Positions 1 through 9,356 of a stretch of DNA of 63,184 nt are shown in pieces. Both the position numbers and the translations under genes were made by a program. The notes beneath the pieces were generated by a model. The model was not told where the DNA came from and did not search any database. It was given only the letters and a program-made list of their open reading frames with translations. This stretch comes from Dichotomicrobium thermohalophilum (GTDB lineage: Bacteria > Pseudomonadota > Alphaproteobacteria > Rhizobiales > Rhodomicrobiaceae), in contig NZ_QXDF01000006.1 of NCBI RefSeq assembly GCF_003550175.1, forward strand, positions 1 through 63,184, in the 5' to 3' direction. Position 1 is the stretch's first letter; the number at the start of each line of letters is the position of its first letter.

Positions 1-90
1 CCGCTCATCGCCCTGACCGCCGTCATGCGCAAACTCATCACCATTGCCAACGCCAAACTGCGCGATCACGCCATGCTCAAAACATGGTAG
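1..90 (+). CDS. IS110-family transposase, C-terminal fragment (runs off the left edge)
   Basis: Frame 1 is open from the first base and ends at TAG 88-90, giving 29 residues with the sequence PLIALTAVMRKLITIANAKL followed by RDHAMLKTW. This matches the conserved C-terminal tail of IS110/IS1111 transposases (transposase_20 domain, typically ending in MRKLI..NA.LRD). Only the tail is visible, so whether the element is intact cannot be judged. Positions 91-183, between this stop and the next gene, show no recognisable terminal repeat. Confidence 0.75.
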   Translation, partial: PLIALTAVMRKLITIANAKLRDHAMLKTW

Positions 91-183
91 ATCCAGCCCG
101 CTGGGTCCACTTTACTGGAGTGCGTCGCTCCGCTCGTAATGGCATTCCTCGGGTGATATGTCGGCGGCGAATCGCCGGAAGGG

Positions 184-1605
184 CTAGACGACCATCGTGC
201 CTTCGCCGCCATGCACCGGCAGCGGCACGCCTGCCTGCTCGAACGTCTCCTTCTGTCGCGCGCCCACCTCGTCGATATCGAAATCCTGAATCGTCTCGTT
301 GAAGAGACGGTGGAAATTCATCTCCGCGTCCAGATGCAGGAACACGCCGCCCAGCCCGATCGCCGCGCGGTCCATGAAGACGAACTCGCGCGGGACGCGC
401 ACCGGTCCTTTCTCTTGCAGCGCCTTGTGCACCGTGAACGCCTCGCGCCGGCCGTACTGTCCCGGTGAAACGCCTTCGGCAATGCGGCGGGTCCGGTCGT
501 CCAGTAGAGGCCCGTAGATGAACCGCGCCCAGATGTTCAGGATTTCGATGACCTCGTAGGACAGGCCGACAAAACCCCAGGTTTCGTAGGCGTGGACGAT
601 CAGGTCGCGGTCGTCGTGCAGGAGCCCGCGATAGAGATTGATCACGCCCTCGACGAAGCGCGGCGCGAAGGTGCGGATGCAGCCGTAGTCCAGGAGATTG
701 ATGCCGGCGGGCCGCCCGTCCTGCTCGAAAATCGTGTAGTTGCCCAGATGCGGGTCGCCGTGGATCGCGCCGTAATGGCTGAACGGATACCACCACGCGC
801 GGAACATCGCCCGCGCCATCTGGTTCCGATCCTCCTGCGGGTGGGCCTTGTAGTGCATGAGGGGCGTGCCCTGCATCCAGCTCAGGCTGAGCAGGCGCTT
901 GGTCGTCAGCGAATCGTAGACCTTCGGCACCTCGATCAGATCGTCACCGTCGAAGATCAGCCCATAGAGCTTGGTATGACGCGCTTCGAGGTCGTAATCG
1001 AGCTCCTCATAGAGCCTGGCTTCCAGCTCTGCGGCGATCTCCGAGGTGTCGATCGCCGGGTCCATCTGCTTGTGGATACGCAAAAGCCAGCGGAACTGGT
1101 TGAGGTCGGCCTGCACGTATGACTGCATGTCCGGGTATTGCAGCTTGCACGCGAGCGCCTCGCCCTCATGCGAGCGCGCCTTGTGCACCTGCCCGAGCGA
1201 GGCCGAGGCGACCGCCTCGCGCGAAAATTCGGCGAACCTTTCTTGCCAGTCCGGCCCAAGCTCGGCGGCCATCCGCCGCTTGACGAACGGCCAGCCCATC
1301 GGCGGCGCCTGCGACTGAAGCTGCGAGAGCTCCGCAGCGTACTCTGGCGGCAGCGCGTCCGGGATCGTGGACAGAAGCTGGGCGACCTTCATGATCGGCC
1401 CCTTCATCCCGCCGAGCGCCTTCGCGAGCTGCTGCGCGTTCTTGTCGCGATCGAGGCTGAAGCCGAAAAGGGCATTGCCCGCCAGACGCGCGGCGGTGCC
1501 GCTGACGCCGGTGCTCACTTGCGCATAGCGGCGCATCCGGCGCGAAAAGCGGTTGGCCTCCTCGTCGCGCGGGGCGGGCGGACGGGTCTCGTCGATGTCA
1601 CTCAT
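184..1605 (-). CDS. ABC1/UbiB-like atypical protein kinase
   Basis: A 473-residue protein of the ABC1/ADCK/UbiB family, which supports ubiquinone biosynthesis or lipid-quinone handling at the membrane. Visible motifs are the KxGQ-type signature as MKVAQLL (residues 72-78, with the usual Gly replaced by Ala), the Ala-rich nucleotide loop ASASLGQVH (133-141), the ATP-binding Lys in ACKLQYP (152-158), the paired Glu in YEELDYDLEA, the catalytic loop HGDPHLGN (282-289) and LDYGC in place of DFG (305-309). There is no clear C-terminal membrane helix pair, unlike E. coli UbiB. It overlaps the start of the upstream pepF by 4 bp (ATGA), so the two are co-transcribed. The exact quinone role is inferred from the family only. 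Confidence 0.85.
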   Translation of the reverse strand: MSDIDETRPPAPRDEEANRFSRRMRRYAQVSTGVSGTAARLAGNALFGFSLDRDKNAQQLAKALGGMKGPIMKVAQLLSTIPDALPPEYAAELSQLQSQAPPMGWPFVKRRMAAELGPDWQERFAEFSREAVASASLGQVHKARSHEGEALACKLQYPDMQSYVQADLNQFRWLLRIHKQMDPAIDTSEIAAELEARLYEELDYDLEARHTKLYGLIFDGDDLIEVPKVYDSLTTKRLLSLSWMQGTPLMHYKAHPQEDRNQMARAMFRAWWYPFSHYGAIHGDPHLGNYTIFEQDGRPAGINLLDYGCIRTFAPRFVEGVINLYRGLLHDDRDLIVHAYETWGFVGLSYEVIEILNIWARFIYGPLLDDRTRRIAEGVSPGQYGRREAFTVHKALQEKGPVRVPREFVFMDRAAIGLGGVFLHLDAEMNFHRLFNETIQDFDIDEVGARQKETFEQAGVPLPVHGGEGTMVV

Positions 1606-3497
1606 GCACGGGTTCCAACGCTGGCCTCGGTTCTCTCGATCTCGTCGATCATGCCTTCGATGACGCCAAGGCCCATTTCCCAGAAGTCGGGCTTGCGGGC
1701 GTCGAGGCCGAAGGGGGCCAGCAACTCACTGTGGTGTTTGGTTCCACCGGCGCGCAGCATGTCCATGTAGCGCTGCTGGAAGCCGGCATCGGCGTTTTCG
1801 TAGACGGCATAGAGCGAGTTCACCAGGCAATCTCCGAACGCATAGGCATAAACGTAGAATGGCATGCCGATGAAATGCGGCACGTAAGACCAATACGTTT
1901 CATACCCCTCACCCAGATGAACGGCGTCGCCCAGACTTTCGCCCTGGACCTCCATCCAGATCTCGCCGATGCGCTCGGCCGTCAGTTCGCCGTGCTCGCG
2001 GCGCTCGGTGTGCACGCGGCGCTCGAAGATGTAGAATGCGATCTGGCGCACGACGGTGTTGAGCATGTCCTCGACCTTCTGCGCCAGCAGCGCGTGGCGC
2101 TCTTCGGGGCTCGGTGTACGCTCCAGGAGCGCGCGGAAGGTCAACATTTCACCGAACACGCTGGCGGTTTCGGCAAGCGTCAGCGGCGTGCGCGCCATCA
2201 GCGCGCCCTGGTCGTTCGCCAACCATTGATGCACGCCGTGGCCCAGCTCGTGTGCCAGCGTCATGACGTCACGCGGTTTCCCAAGGTAGTTCAGCAGGAT
2301 GTAGGGATGCGCGCTCGGCACGGTCGGGTGCGAGAAGGCGCCCGGCGCCTTGCTCGGCGTGGCCGGCGCGTCGATCCAGTTCTTGTCGAAGAACTGCTCG
2401 GCGATACCCCCGAATTCCGGCGAAAACCCGTTGTACGCGCCGAGCACGATGTCCCGCGCCTCGTCCCAGTTGTAGACGCGATCCGGCGTGTGCGGTAGCG
2501 GGGCGTTGCGGTCCCAGTAGTCCAGCCGATCCTTGCCGAGCCAGCGCGCCTTCATCCGGTAGTACCGGTGCGAGAGATTGGCATACCTGCTACGGACTGC
2601 CTCGACCAGCGCGTCAACGACTTCGGGCTCGACCCGGTTGCTCAGGTGGCGCGAGGCGGCGACATCTTCAAAGCCGCGCCAGCGGTCGGAAATCTCCTTG
2701 TCCTTGACCAGTGTGTTCATCACGAGGGTGAACAGGCGGTTGTTCTCACGGAAGACCTTGGCAAGCGCGTGCGCGGCCTTGCGACGCTTGCTCTCGTCCG
2801 GGTTGGTCAGGAGCGTCAGTGTCGGCTCGAGCGAGAGCTGCTCGCTGTCGACCTCGAAGCGAAGGGCAGAGATCGTCTCGTTGAACAGCCGGCTCCAGGC
2901 GCTGCGGCTGGTGACCGACTTGTCGTGGAAGAGCAGCTCCAGTTCCTGGGCGAGCTGGTAGGGCTTGTCTTTGCGGATGTCCTCCAGCCAAGGCCGGTAA
3001 TGCGCGAGCGCCGGGTCACCCAGCGCGCGCTCCAGCGTCGCGTCGTCGAGCTGGTTCAGTTCAAGCGTGAAGAAGACGAGCTTGGAGGTGATGGCGGTCA
3101 GCTTGTCCTGAATATCACCCAGCAGTTTGGCGCGGGCCGGATCGGCGGTGTCGGTCACATAGTTCAGATGCGCGTAGGCGGCGATGCGCCCGATCAGATC
3201 GTTGAGTGCCTCGTAGCGCCGCACGGCCTCGGCTAGCCGGGTACCGGCGCCCGTCGCCGCAGCAATAGCCTCGATGCTGCCCTGGTAGTCACGCGCAAAG
3301 TCTGTCGCTTCGGTCTCCGCGCGCGCCACGTCATTCCACAAATCCTGTTGATCAGGCGCGGAATACAGCGCGCTGAGGTCCCAGCGCGGCAGATCACCGA
3401 GTGTGGTGCTCGCCTCCTGCTGGGCGCCGTCCGCGGAATGAGTCGGGCGGTCGAAGGGTGCGGTATGGGCCGCAAAGGCGTCAAACCAGTCTCTCAT
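1602..3497 (-). CDS. pepF: M3-family oligoendopeptidase F
   Basis: A 631-residue cytoplasmic zinc metallopeptidase of the M3B (PepF/oligoendopeptidase F) family, which degrades short peptides. The zinc site is HELGH at residues 416-420, and the third ligand is Glu443 in LTLAETAS, followed by the usual M3 helical region. The N-terminal oligopeptidase F domain spans about residues 130-200. Length and motif spacing are normal for the pepF/M3 subfamily. It is the first gene of a two-gene unit with the UbiB-like kinase, overlapping by 4 bp. The region upstream (3498-3777) is shared with the divergent NtrC-like regulator; no clear control site was found there. Confidence 0.9.
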   Translation of the reverse strand: MRDWFDAFAAHTAPFDRPTHSADGAQQEASTTLGDLPRWDLSALYSAPDQQDLWNDVARAETEATDFARDYQGSIEAIAAATGAGTRLAEAVRRYEALNDLIGRIAAYAHLNYVTDTADPARAKLLGDIQDKLTAITSKLVFFTLELNQLDDATLERALGDPALAHYRPWLEDIRKDKPYQLAQELELLFHDKSVTSRSAWSRLFNETISALRFEVDSEQLSLEPTLTLLTNPDESKRRKAAHALAKVFRENNRLFTLVMNTLVKDKEISDRWRGFEDVAASRHLSNRVEPEVVDALVEAVRSRYANLSHRYYRMKARWLGKDRLDYWDRNAPLPHTPDRVYNWDEARDIVLGAYNGFSPEFGGIAEQFFDKNWIDAPATPSKAPGAFSHPTVPSAHPYILLNYLGKPRDVMTLAHELGHGVHQWLANDQGALMARTPLTLAETASVFGEMLTFRALLERTPSPEERHALLAQKVEDMLNTVVRQIAFYIFERRVHTERREHGELTAERIGEIWMEVQGESLGDAVHLGEGYETYWSYVPHFIGMPFYVYAYAFGDCLVNSLYAVYENADAGFQQRYMDMLRAGGTKHHSELLAPFGLDARKPDFWEMGLGVIEGMIDEIERTEASVGTRA

Positions 3498-3777
3498 GAG
3501 CGATAAAGCCTTGTTTTCAAGCGGTCTGAGGGTTCTTGACGCGCGGAAAGGTTGTCAGCGCGGGCTGACCTGTAATGTGCGCTGCGCCGGGCGCGCCCGC
3601 AAGAGGCTCGGCCAGCGGCATCAACTGGCACATCCGTTCACGCAGACTTAAGCAGCATCTCAGAAAGGACGTCACGTCCCGGTGCGGGTAAATCGCTCCT
3701 TTACACCTCCTTTCGACAGTTGAGGGTTACGGGTGTGGCGGCCGTTCGCGGCCGGTTTGCGACAAGAGTATGCGTGA

Positions 3778-5268
3778 ATGAGCGAAAACGTGCTGATCTT
3801 CGAGGGGGACGCCGCACGCGTCGCCGCGCTCGTGGCGTGCGCTGAACGCGCGGGGTTCTCCTCCGAAGTGGCGGGAACGGACGACAAGGCTCTGGAGCGG
3901 GTGCGCGAGCGCCTTCTCGAATTTTCCCTGATGATTTTGGGGCCGGGGCTGTCCGTGGCGGGTGTGTCCGCGCTGCTGGAGGGCCTGCGGCAGGAGCCCG
4001 ATGCGCCGCCCGCGCTTGCTCTGGTGGAGGAAGAGCATCCGGAAACGACCACTGAACTCATGCGGGCCGGTGCGTCCGAGGTCCTGCCCATGTCGGCGGG
4101 GGACACAGCGATCTGTGCAGCGATCCGGCGTGTGGATGATGTTGCGCATGTTCAAAGCGATCTCAGCCGCATCAAGGGCCATTCCGCCGCCGCGATACGG
4201 CTCGATGATCTCAGGGGGGCTGGCGATGACATGGATAGGGCCGTCGCGCTGGGGGAACGCGCCGCGCGGATGCAGATGCATGTTCTTCTCGAAGGAGAGC
4301 TTGGGGTCGGCAAGCGGCTGATGGCCCGCGCCATCCACGCGGGCAGCGACCGGGCCGCGCGCCCCTTCATCGAGGTGGATTGCGCCCGCATCGCTGGCAA
4401 TGACGCGGAGGCCGTGCTGTTCGATCGCCGGCAGGGGCTCTACTGGCAGGCCCGCGGCGGAAGTCTTTTTCTCAACGAGATCGAGGTGCTGCCGCCGGGC
4501 GCGCAGGTGCGCATCGCCACCTTGATGGAGGAGCCGGACCGCACGGCGCGCGAAATCTTTCACGATAACAAGCCCGAAGTGCGCCTGTTGGCCTCGGCCA
4601 GCCGGGACATGCTGGCGCTGGTGAAAGCGGGGGCGTTCCGCGAGGATTTGTTCTATCGCCTGAACATCTGCCCGATCTGGCTGCCGCCGCTGCGCCGAAG
4701 GCGCGAGGACATCGCCGGGCTGGCGCGCGGGCTCATGCGGGCCTTCGCGCTGGAAACAGGCCGGCGCATCGAGTCGCTCAGTCAGGACGCGGTGGACCTG
4801 CTGGGCCGTTATGATTGGCCGGGCAATCTGTTCGAACTCGAGCGCGAGATGTTGCGCGCGGTGCTGCTGGCGGATGAGCGCGAGCTCGCACCGCGCCATT
4901 TCCCGCGCGTGCAGGCGCTTGCCGGGCTGCCGGAGCCGCAGGCAGCACGACCGCGGGTGGCGGCCAAGCGCATGCGAACACCGGAGCGCAGGGCGCCTGC
5001 GCGAAAGGGCGGCGGGGCGTTGGTCGAAGGGATGCCGACGACCACACTCACTGGCGAAGGTGGCGGCGTCTCGGTCGGCATACCCGCCCTCACCGAGCGT
5101 GGCGAGGTACGCTCGCTGGAAGAGGTCGAGGCTGACATGATCCGCCTCGCCCTCGGGCGTTATCGCGGTTCCATGACCGAGGCAGCGCGGCGGCTCGGGA
5201 TCGGCCGCTCCACGCTCTATCGCAAGATCCGCGAGTTCGGTCTCGACAGCCGGGGCGGGTCGCGCTGA
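3778..5268 (+). CDS. NtrC-like regulator with degenerate receiver and AAA+ domain
   Basis: A 496-residue protein with bacterial enhancer-binding protein layout: receiver-like domain (1-120), AAA+ domain (about 145-375), a linker rich in Arg/Ala/Gly, and a Fis-type helix-turn-helix (about 455-490, AARRLGIGRSTLYRKIREF). Walker A is EGELGVGKR (172-180) and the arginine-finger segment FREDLFYRLN (287-296) is present. Several working parts are lost: the receiver has LMILGPGLS where the phosphorylated Asp is expected, no GAFTGA loop is seen between Walker A and B, Walker B is GGSLFLNEI with Asn for Asp, and the sensor II segment reads WPGNLFEL instead of WPGNVREL. It probably binds DNA but may not activate sigma-54 polymerase. 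It is divergent from pepF; the next gene, on the opposite strand, ends 2 bp away. Confidence 0.8.
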   Translation: MSENVLIFEGDAARVAALVACAERAGFSSEVAGTDDKALERVRERLLEFSLMILGPGLSVAGVSALLEGLRQEPDAPPALALVEEEHPETTTELMRAGASEVLPMSAGDTAICAAIRRVDDVAHVQSDLSRIKGHSAAAIRLDDLRGAGDDMDRAVALGERAARMQMHVLLEGELGVGKRLMARAIHAGSDRAARPFIEVDCARIAGNDAEAVLFDRRQGLYWQARGGSLFLNEIEVLPPGAQVRIATLMEEPDRTAREIFHDNKPEVRLLASASRDMLALVKAGAFREDLFYRLNICPIWLPPLRRRREDIAGLARGLMRAFALETGRRIESLSQDAVDLLGRYDWPGNLFELEREMLRAVLLADERELAPRHFPRVQALAGLPEPQAARPRVAAKRMRTPERRAPARKGGGALVEGMPTTTLTGEGGGVSVGIPALTERGEVRSLEEVEADMIRLALGRYRGSMTEAARRLGIGRSTLYRKIREFGLDSRGGSR

Positions 5269-5270
5269 CT

Positions 5271-6827
5271 TCAGGCTTCGGTGATTTCCGCCAGCTTGAG
5301 CCGCTGGATCTTGCCCGAGGGGCCTTTCGGCAGTTCGGGCAGGAAATGCACCCGGTCCGGTGCCTTGAAAGCGCCCAGTGTCTCCCGGCACATGGCGATA
5401 AGCTCTTCTTCGGATACCCCGGCTGAGGGCTCCACCTTCACGCCGGCTTCGACGCGCTGGCCGTAGTTCGGGCAGGGGCGCGGAAAGGCCGCCGCCTCGA
5501 TGACCGCCGGATGCGCGTAAAGCGCCTCGTCGACTTCACGCGGGGCGATGTTTTCGCCGCCCTTGATGATGAGTTCTTTCGAGCGCCCGGTTATGTAGAC
5601 ATATCCGTCCTCATCCTTGCGGCCCAGATCGCCAGTGCGGAACCAGCGGTCGGGCGTGAGGGATTCGCCCGTGGCTTCCGGGTTCTTGAAGTACTCCTTC
5701 ATCACGCTGGGGCCGTGCACCGCAACCTCGCCCTCGACGCCTGGTGGCAACTCGTTCATCTCGGCGTCAACAATGCGCACATCGCAACCAAAGGGGATGC
5801 CGGGCGAGCCGATCTTGCGCGTGCCGGGCGGCAACGGGTTGGAGAGGATTTGCGCGGCCGTCTCCGTGAGGCCCATCGTCTCGATGATCGGCACGCCGAA
5901 GCGGGACTCGAAGGCGCGCTGCACCTCCGGCGCCAGTGGGGCAGAAGCCGAGCGCCCGAAACGCAGATGCGGCGGTTTCTCCTCGGGGCCATTCGCTTCC
6001 TGGCTCTCGTGCAGCAGGTAGGAAATCTGGGTCGGTACGACGCTGAACCAGGTGCAGTCGTACTGGCGGATTTGATCCCAGAATTTGCTCGCCGAAAACC
6101 TTTTGGGCATCACGACAGAGCCGCCGGAGACCAGCGGGCCCATGACGGTCACGCAGAGCCCGTTGATATGATAGAGCGGCAGCACGCACAGCGCCCGGTC
6201 ACGCGGTCCGAGATGGTGCGCGTTAGTCGCGCAGGCGCCGCCCGAGATGAGGTTGGCGTGGCTGAGCAGACAGCCCTTGGGCTTGCCCGTTGTACCCGAG
6301 GTATACATAAGAAGCCCGTCGGTGTCCGGGCCGAGAGCGGCCTCGGGGGCCGGCGCGGGCACACCGTCTGGCGGTGTTGTCTCGCTCATCTCCATCAGCC
6401 GCGGCGCACTGGTCTCGCTCAGCGCCGACTCGACCAGCCCACGCTGCTCGGGCGAAACCAGCACCAGACGACACTCCGAATGGTCGAGCACATAGGAGAT
6501 CGTCTGCTGTCCGGCGACGAGATTGATCGCCGTTGCGCGAAACCCGCCGTACAGCGCCCCCAGGATCGCGATTGCCGTGCCGGGACCGTTAGCCATGGCG
6601 TAGCCGACACTTTCGCCGGGCTTCACTCCCGCACCGGCGAGCCGCGCGGCCAGCGCGGCGGTGTGTCGCTTCAGCGCCCCGAAGGTGATCTCCACGCCGC
6701 TTTCCGGCTCGATCAGATAGGTGCTGTCCGGCTGATATGCGGCACGCGCGTCGATCAGGTCGCGGATCGAAAATGTTTTCATCCGCGCGAAAACGTTGTC
6801 CGATGTCAATCCATCAAGCGGGCTCAT
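5271..6827 (-). CDS. AMP-forming acyl-CoA ligase (SauT-like candidate)
   Basis: A 518-residue ANL-superfamily enzyme that activates a carboxylic acid with ATP and CoA. The P-loop-like motif MYTSGTTGKPKG lies near residue 175, the A5 motif GLTET and A7 motif WFRTGDLG are present, and the catalytic Lys is in PKGPSGKIQRLKL near the C terminus. It overlaps by 4 bp the upstream acylating aldehyde dehydrogenase. A ligase next to a SauS-like dehydrogenase and a carboxylate transporter is the layout of sulfoacetate degradation in Cupriavidus necator (SauT makes sulfoacetyl-CoA). The substrate cannot be read from sequence; other short acids such as crotonobetaine-like or malonate-like compounds remain possible. 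Family assignment is firm, SauT function tentative. Confidence 0.8.
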   Translation of the reverse strand: MSPLDGLTSDNVFARMKTFSIRDLIDARAAYQPDSTYLIEPESGVEITFGALKRHTAALAARLAGAGVKPGESVGYAMANGPGTAIAILGALYGGFRATAINLVAGQQTISYVLDHSECRLVLVSPEQRGLVESALSETSAPRLMEMSETTPPDGVPAPAPEAALGPDTDGLLMYTSGTTGKPKGCLLSHANLISGGACATNAHHLGPRDRALCVLPLYHINGLCVTVMGPLVSGGSVVMPKRFSASKFWDQIRQYDCTWFSVVPTQISYLLHESQEANGPEEKPPHLRFGRSASAPLAPEVQRAFESRFGVPIIETMGLTETAAQILSNPLPPGTRKIGSPGIPFGCDVRIVDAEMNELPPGVEGEVAVHGPSVMKEYFKNPEATGESLTPDRWFRTGDLGRKDEDGYVYITGRSKELIIKGGENIAPREVDEALYAHPAVIEAAAFPRPCPNYGQRVEAGVKVEPSAGVSEEELIAMCRETLGAFKAPDRVHFLPELPKGPSGKIQRLKLAEITEA

Positions 6828-8263
6828 TTTCCGGCCTCGGCCCAGTAGTCCGCGAAAATCTCGTCCACCGTGGGCGCACGCGGCGGAATGGGGCGCGCAA
6901 CCTTTGTGATGTTGAGGAAGTGCCGGTAGTGGAGATTGTCGTCGATCGAGTTGCCGCCCCAGGTGCCGCAGCCCATGGAGAGGGAGAAGTGCAGGCCGTT
7001 CTCGAACGAGCCGCCGGTGGCGAAGCAGTGCGGCTGATTGAGGATGACGCGCGTGGTCGGAAGGTCCTGGCCAAGCTCGACGGCGCGGTCATCGCGCGTG
7101 CTGTGCAAGCCGACGGAATGCCCCGCGCCCTGATGCAGGAGGATGCGCCATGCCTTGTCCTTGGCGTCAGCGAAATCCCTGGCGGTGTAGAGCGCGGTAA
7201 TCAGCGAGAGCTTTTCGCCCGAAAGCGGCTCTTCCGGCCCGATGGCATCGGCGGGCGCGAGGAAAAAGCGCGCCGTTTCTGGCTCCGGGACCTCGATGCC
7301 CGCCACGCGCATCACGGTAGCGGCGTCCTTCGCGATCATTTCGCGGCTGAGCTTGCCGTTCTGCCAGAGGGCTTCCTTGACCTTTTGCGTCTGCGCCGCA
7401 TCAAGCAGCCGGCCGCCGGCCGCGTACGCGGCTTTCAGGAACGCGTCGCGGACCGCGTCGAGGACGATCACAGCGTTTTCCGAAGAGCACGAGGTGGCGT
7501 AGTCGAAAGTCTTTGAAGCTGCGATGCGTTTGGCCGCCTCCTCTATGTCAGCGGTTTCGTCGACGATGACTGTCGCATTGCCGGTGCCTACGCCGATCGC
7601 GGGCGTACCGGAGGTGTAGGCGCGGCGCACGTTGTCCTGACTGCCGGTGACGATGATCAGATCGACCGTTTCCATCAGCCTCTGGGTCTTGACCTTGGAC
7701 GGCGGCGCCGGGACCATTTGCACGAGATCCGGGTCCTCGCCGATCTTGGCAAACTCGGCGTGGATGTAGCCGATCAGCCGCTCACAGGCCTGAGCGCCCG
7801 CGGGCGAAGGCGAGAGGATGATGGCGTTGCCGCATTTGAGCGCATTGATGATGTTGTTCGCCGGCGTCGCGACGGGATTGGTCGAAGGCGTCACGGCACC
7901 GACCACGCCCACGGGTCGCGCGATCTCGGTCAGGCCCAGCTCGGGAACCTCTCGGACGATTCCACAGCTTTTGGCCTCGCGGATATCGCGCAGCAGGCCT
8001 AGCGTCTTGCGGTGGTTCTTGGCGACCTTGTCCTCGACATTGCCGAGACCGGTCGTCGCGACGGCCAGCTCGGCCATCTCGCGATTTCGCGCCGGTTCCA
8101 TGATGGCCCAACCGACGGCGAGCGCGGCGCGATCATATCGCGCTTGCGTCGGCTTCGCCGAAAAGCGGGCCTGAGCGGCGCGGGCGCGCGCCACCGTTTC
8201 ATCAACGGCGCGGATTTCCTCGGAGGTGGTGTCCGTCTGGTGCAGTGCGGTCTGGGCAGTCAT
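6824..8263 (-). CDS. CoA-acylating aldehyde dehydrogenase, sulfoacetaldehyde dehydrogenase (SauS) type
   Basis: A 479-residue aldehyde dehydrogenase of the acylating group, interconverting an acyl-CoA and its aldehyde with NAD(P)H. The catalytic Cys259 lies in TSCSSENAV, and the segment GVVGAVTPSTNP (119-130) is typical of acylating enzymes such as AdhE-N, EutE and SauS. I recall proteins of this exact style (TGLGNVEDK, KNHRKTLGLLRD) being annotated as acylating sulfoacetaldehyde dehydrogenase, hence the name. The start at 8263 (MTAQTALHQ) is chosen over an upstream in-frame one because residues before it have no family likeness. It is followed with 4-bp overlap by the ligase gene and preceded by a TTT transporter, so the set imports, activates and reduces one acid. 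Confidence 0.75.
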   Translation of the reverse strand: MTAQTALHQTDTTSEEIRAVDETVARARAAQARFSAKPTQARYDRAALAVGWAIMEPARNREMAELAVATTGLGNVEDKVAKNHRKTLGLLRDIREAKSCGIVREVPELGLTEIARPVGVVGAVTPSTNPVATPANNIINALKCGNAIILSPSPAGAQACERLIGYIHAEFAKIGEDPDLVQMVPAPPSKVKTQRLMETVDLIIVTGSQDNVRRAYTSGTPAIGVGTGNATVIVDETADIEEAAKRIAASKTFDYATSCSSENAVIVLDAVRDAFLKAAYAAGGRLLDAAQTQKVKEALWQNGKLSREMIAKDAATVMRVAGIEVPEPETARFFLAPADAIGPEEPLSGEKLSLITALYTARDFADAKDKAWRILLHQGAGHSVGLHSTRDDRAVELGQDLPTTRVILNQPHCFATGGSFENGLHFSLSMGCGTWGGNSIDDNLHYRHFLNITKVARPIPPRAPTVDEIFADYWAEAGK

Positions 8264-8337
8264 TGGAATCAACCATTCACAGGTGCATCGGGATGCAGAC
8301 GGGGCATTGGCCCCGTCTGCGGATCTGGTTGTCAGGT

Positions 8338-9315
8338 TTACAGGCCCGCCAGCAGGTCCTCCAGATAGGTCTGGCGCTTCTGCCACATCTCCTGGACCTC
8401 GGCGCGGCTCATGATGCGCAACGGGGAGCCACCGGCTTCCATACGCTTCTGCACCCGCGGATGCTTGAACATTTCCGGGATGCGCGCGGCGAGGAAGTCG
8501 ATGCGGTCCTGCGGCGTGCCCTTTGGCACCATGATGCCGCGGAAGTTCACCGAGGAGTCATCAACTTCAATGCCCTGCTCCATCAGGGTCGGAACGTCGG
8601 GCAGGAACTTCTCGTTCCGCTGCACGTCGGCGACGCCCAGGATCTTGACCTGGCCGGCTTCGCGGGCGCGGTAGGCGTCGGACAGGTTGTTGATGCCGGC
8701 CATCACGTCACCGGCGATCACGGCCTTCATCGCGGCCGCGCCACCCTGGTCGTTCGGGATGTAGGCCATGTCAGCGCCCGTGGCATCTTCAATCTGAAGC
8801 GCAGCGATGTGGTGGCCGACGAACAGCCCCGCACCGGAAACCGTTAGCTTGCCGGGGTTCTCCTTCATGTAGTCCACGAGTTCGGTCATGTCGTCGAACT
8901 CGCTGTCGGCGCCCACGACCACGACCGCCGGGTCAGCGCCCCAGTTGGCGATCGGCTCGAAGCTGTCGATCGAGTATTTCACGCCACCCTTGATGGACTG
9001 CGCGATGAAGTGCGGCACGTTGTAGGCGCCGAGCTGGTAGCCAGTCGGCTCGGCCTCGGTGGCCATCCAGTTCCAGCCCACGCGGCCGCCAGCGCCGGGC
9101 TTGTTCACGATCACGGTCGGCTGACCAAGGAAGTCCTCGTTCGCCGAGACCATGGTCACGATGCGCGCCTGGAAGTCGGTGGCGCCGCCTGCGCCATAGG
9201 CGACCATCAGCGAGACGGGCCGTTCGGGATAGTCCTGGGCGGAGGCCGACAGAGGCAGCAATGCCATGAGTGCGGCCGCAGAGGCGGTCGCGAGGGTCGC
9301 TAGGAGTCTTCTCAT
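8338..9315 (-). CDS. tctC: TTT transporter substrate-binding protein (TctC/Bug family)
   Basis: A 325-residue periplasmic binding protein with an N-terminal signal peptide (MRRLLATLATASAAALMALL, cleavage near SASA-QDYPERP). The segment YPERPVSLMVAYGAGGATD is the classic Bug/TctC start, forming the first carboxylate-binding loop. It captures a carboxylate for the TctA/TctB permease encoded immediately upstream. The start was set at 9315 because it begins the signal peptide and has a GGGAGAG ribosome site before it. A 74-bp gap separates it from the SauS-like gene. The ligand is inferred from the neighbours to be the acid used by the ligase and dehydrogenase. Confidence 0.85.
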   Translation of the reverse strand: MRRLLATLATASAAALMALLPLSASAQDYPERPVSLMVAYGAGGATDFQARIVTMVSANEDFLGQPTVIVNKPGAGGRVGWNWMATEAEPTGYQLGAYNVPHFIAQSIKGGVKYSIDSFEPIANWGADPAVVVVGADSEFDDMTELVDYMKENPGKLTVSGAGLFVGHHIAALQIEDATGADMAYIPNDQGGAAAMKAVIAGDVMAGINNLSDAYRAREAGQVKILGVADVQRNEKFLPDVPTLMEQGIEVDDSSVNFRGIMVPKGTPQDRIDFLAARIPEMFKHPRVQKRMEAGGSPLRIMSRAEVQEMWQKRQTYLEDLLAGL

Positions 9316-9356
9316 GGGTCGTCTCTCCCTAGTTGGGTTGCTGTTGTACTGGTGGT

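Noticed and set aside
3625-3645. TGGCAC followed by TTCA as a sigma-54 promoter before the NtrC-like gene
   Set aside because: The -12 element should be TTGC; only the -24 half matches, which is expected by chance.
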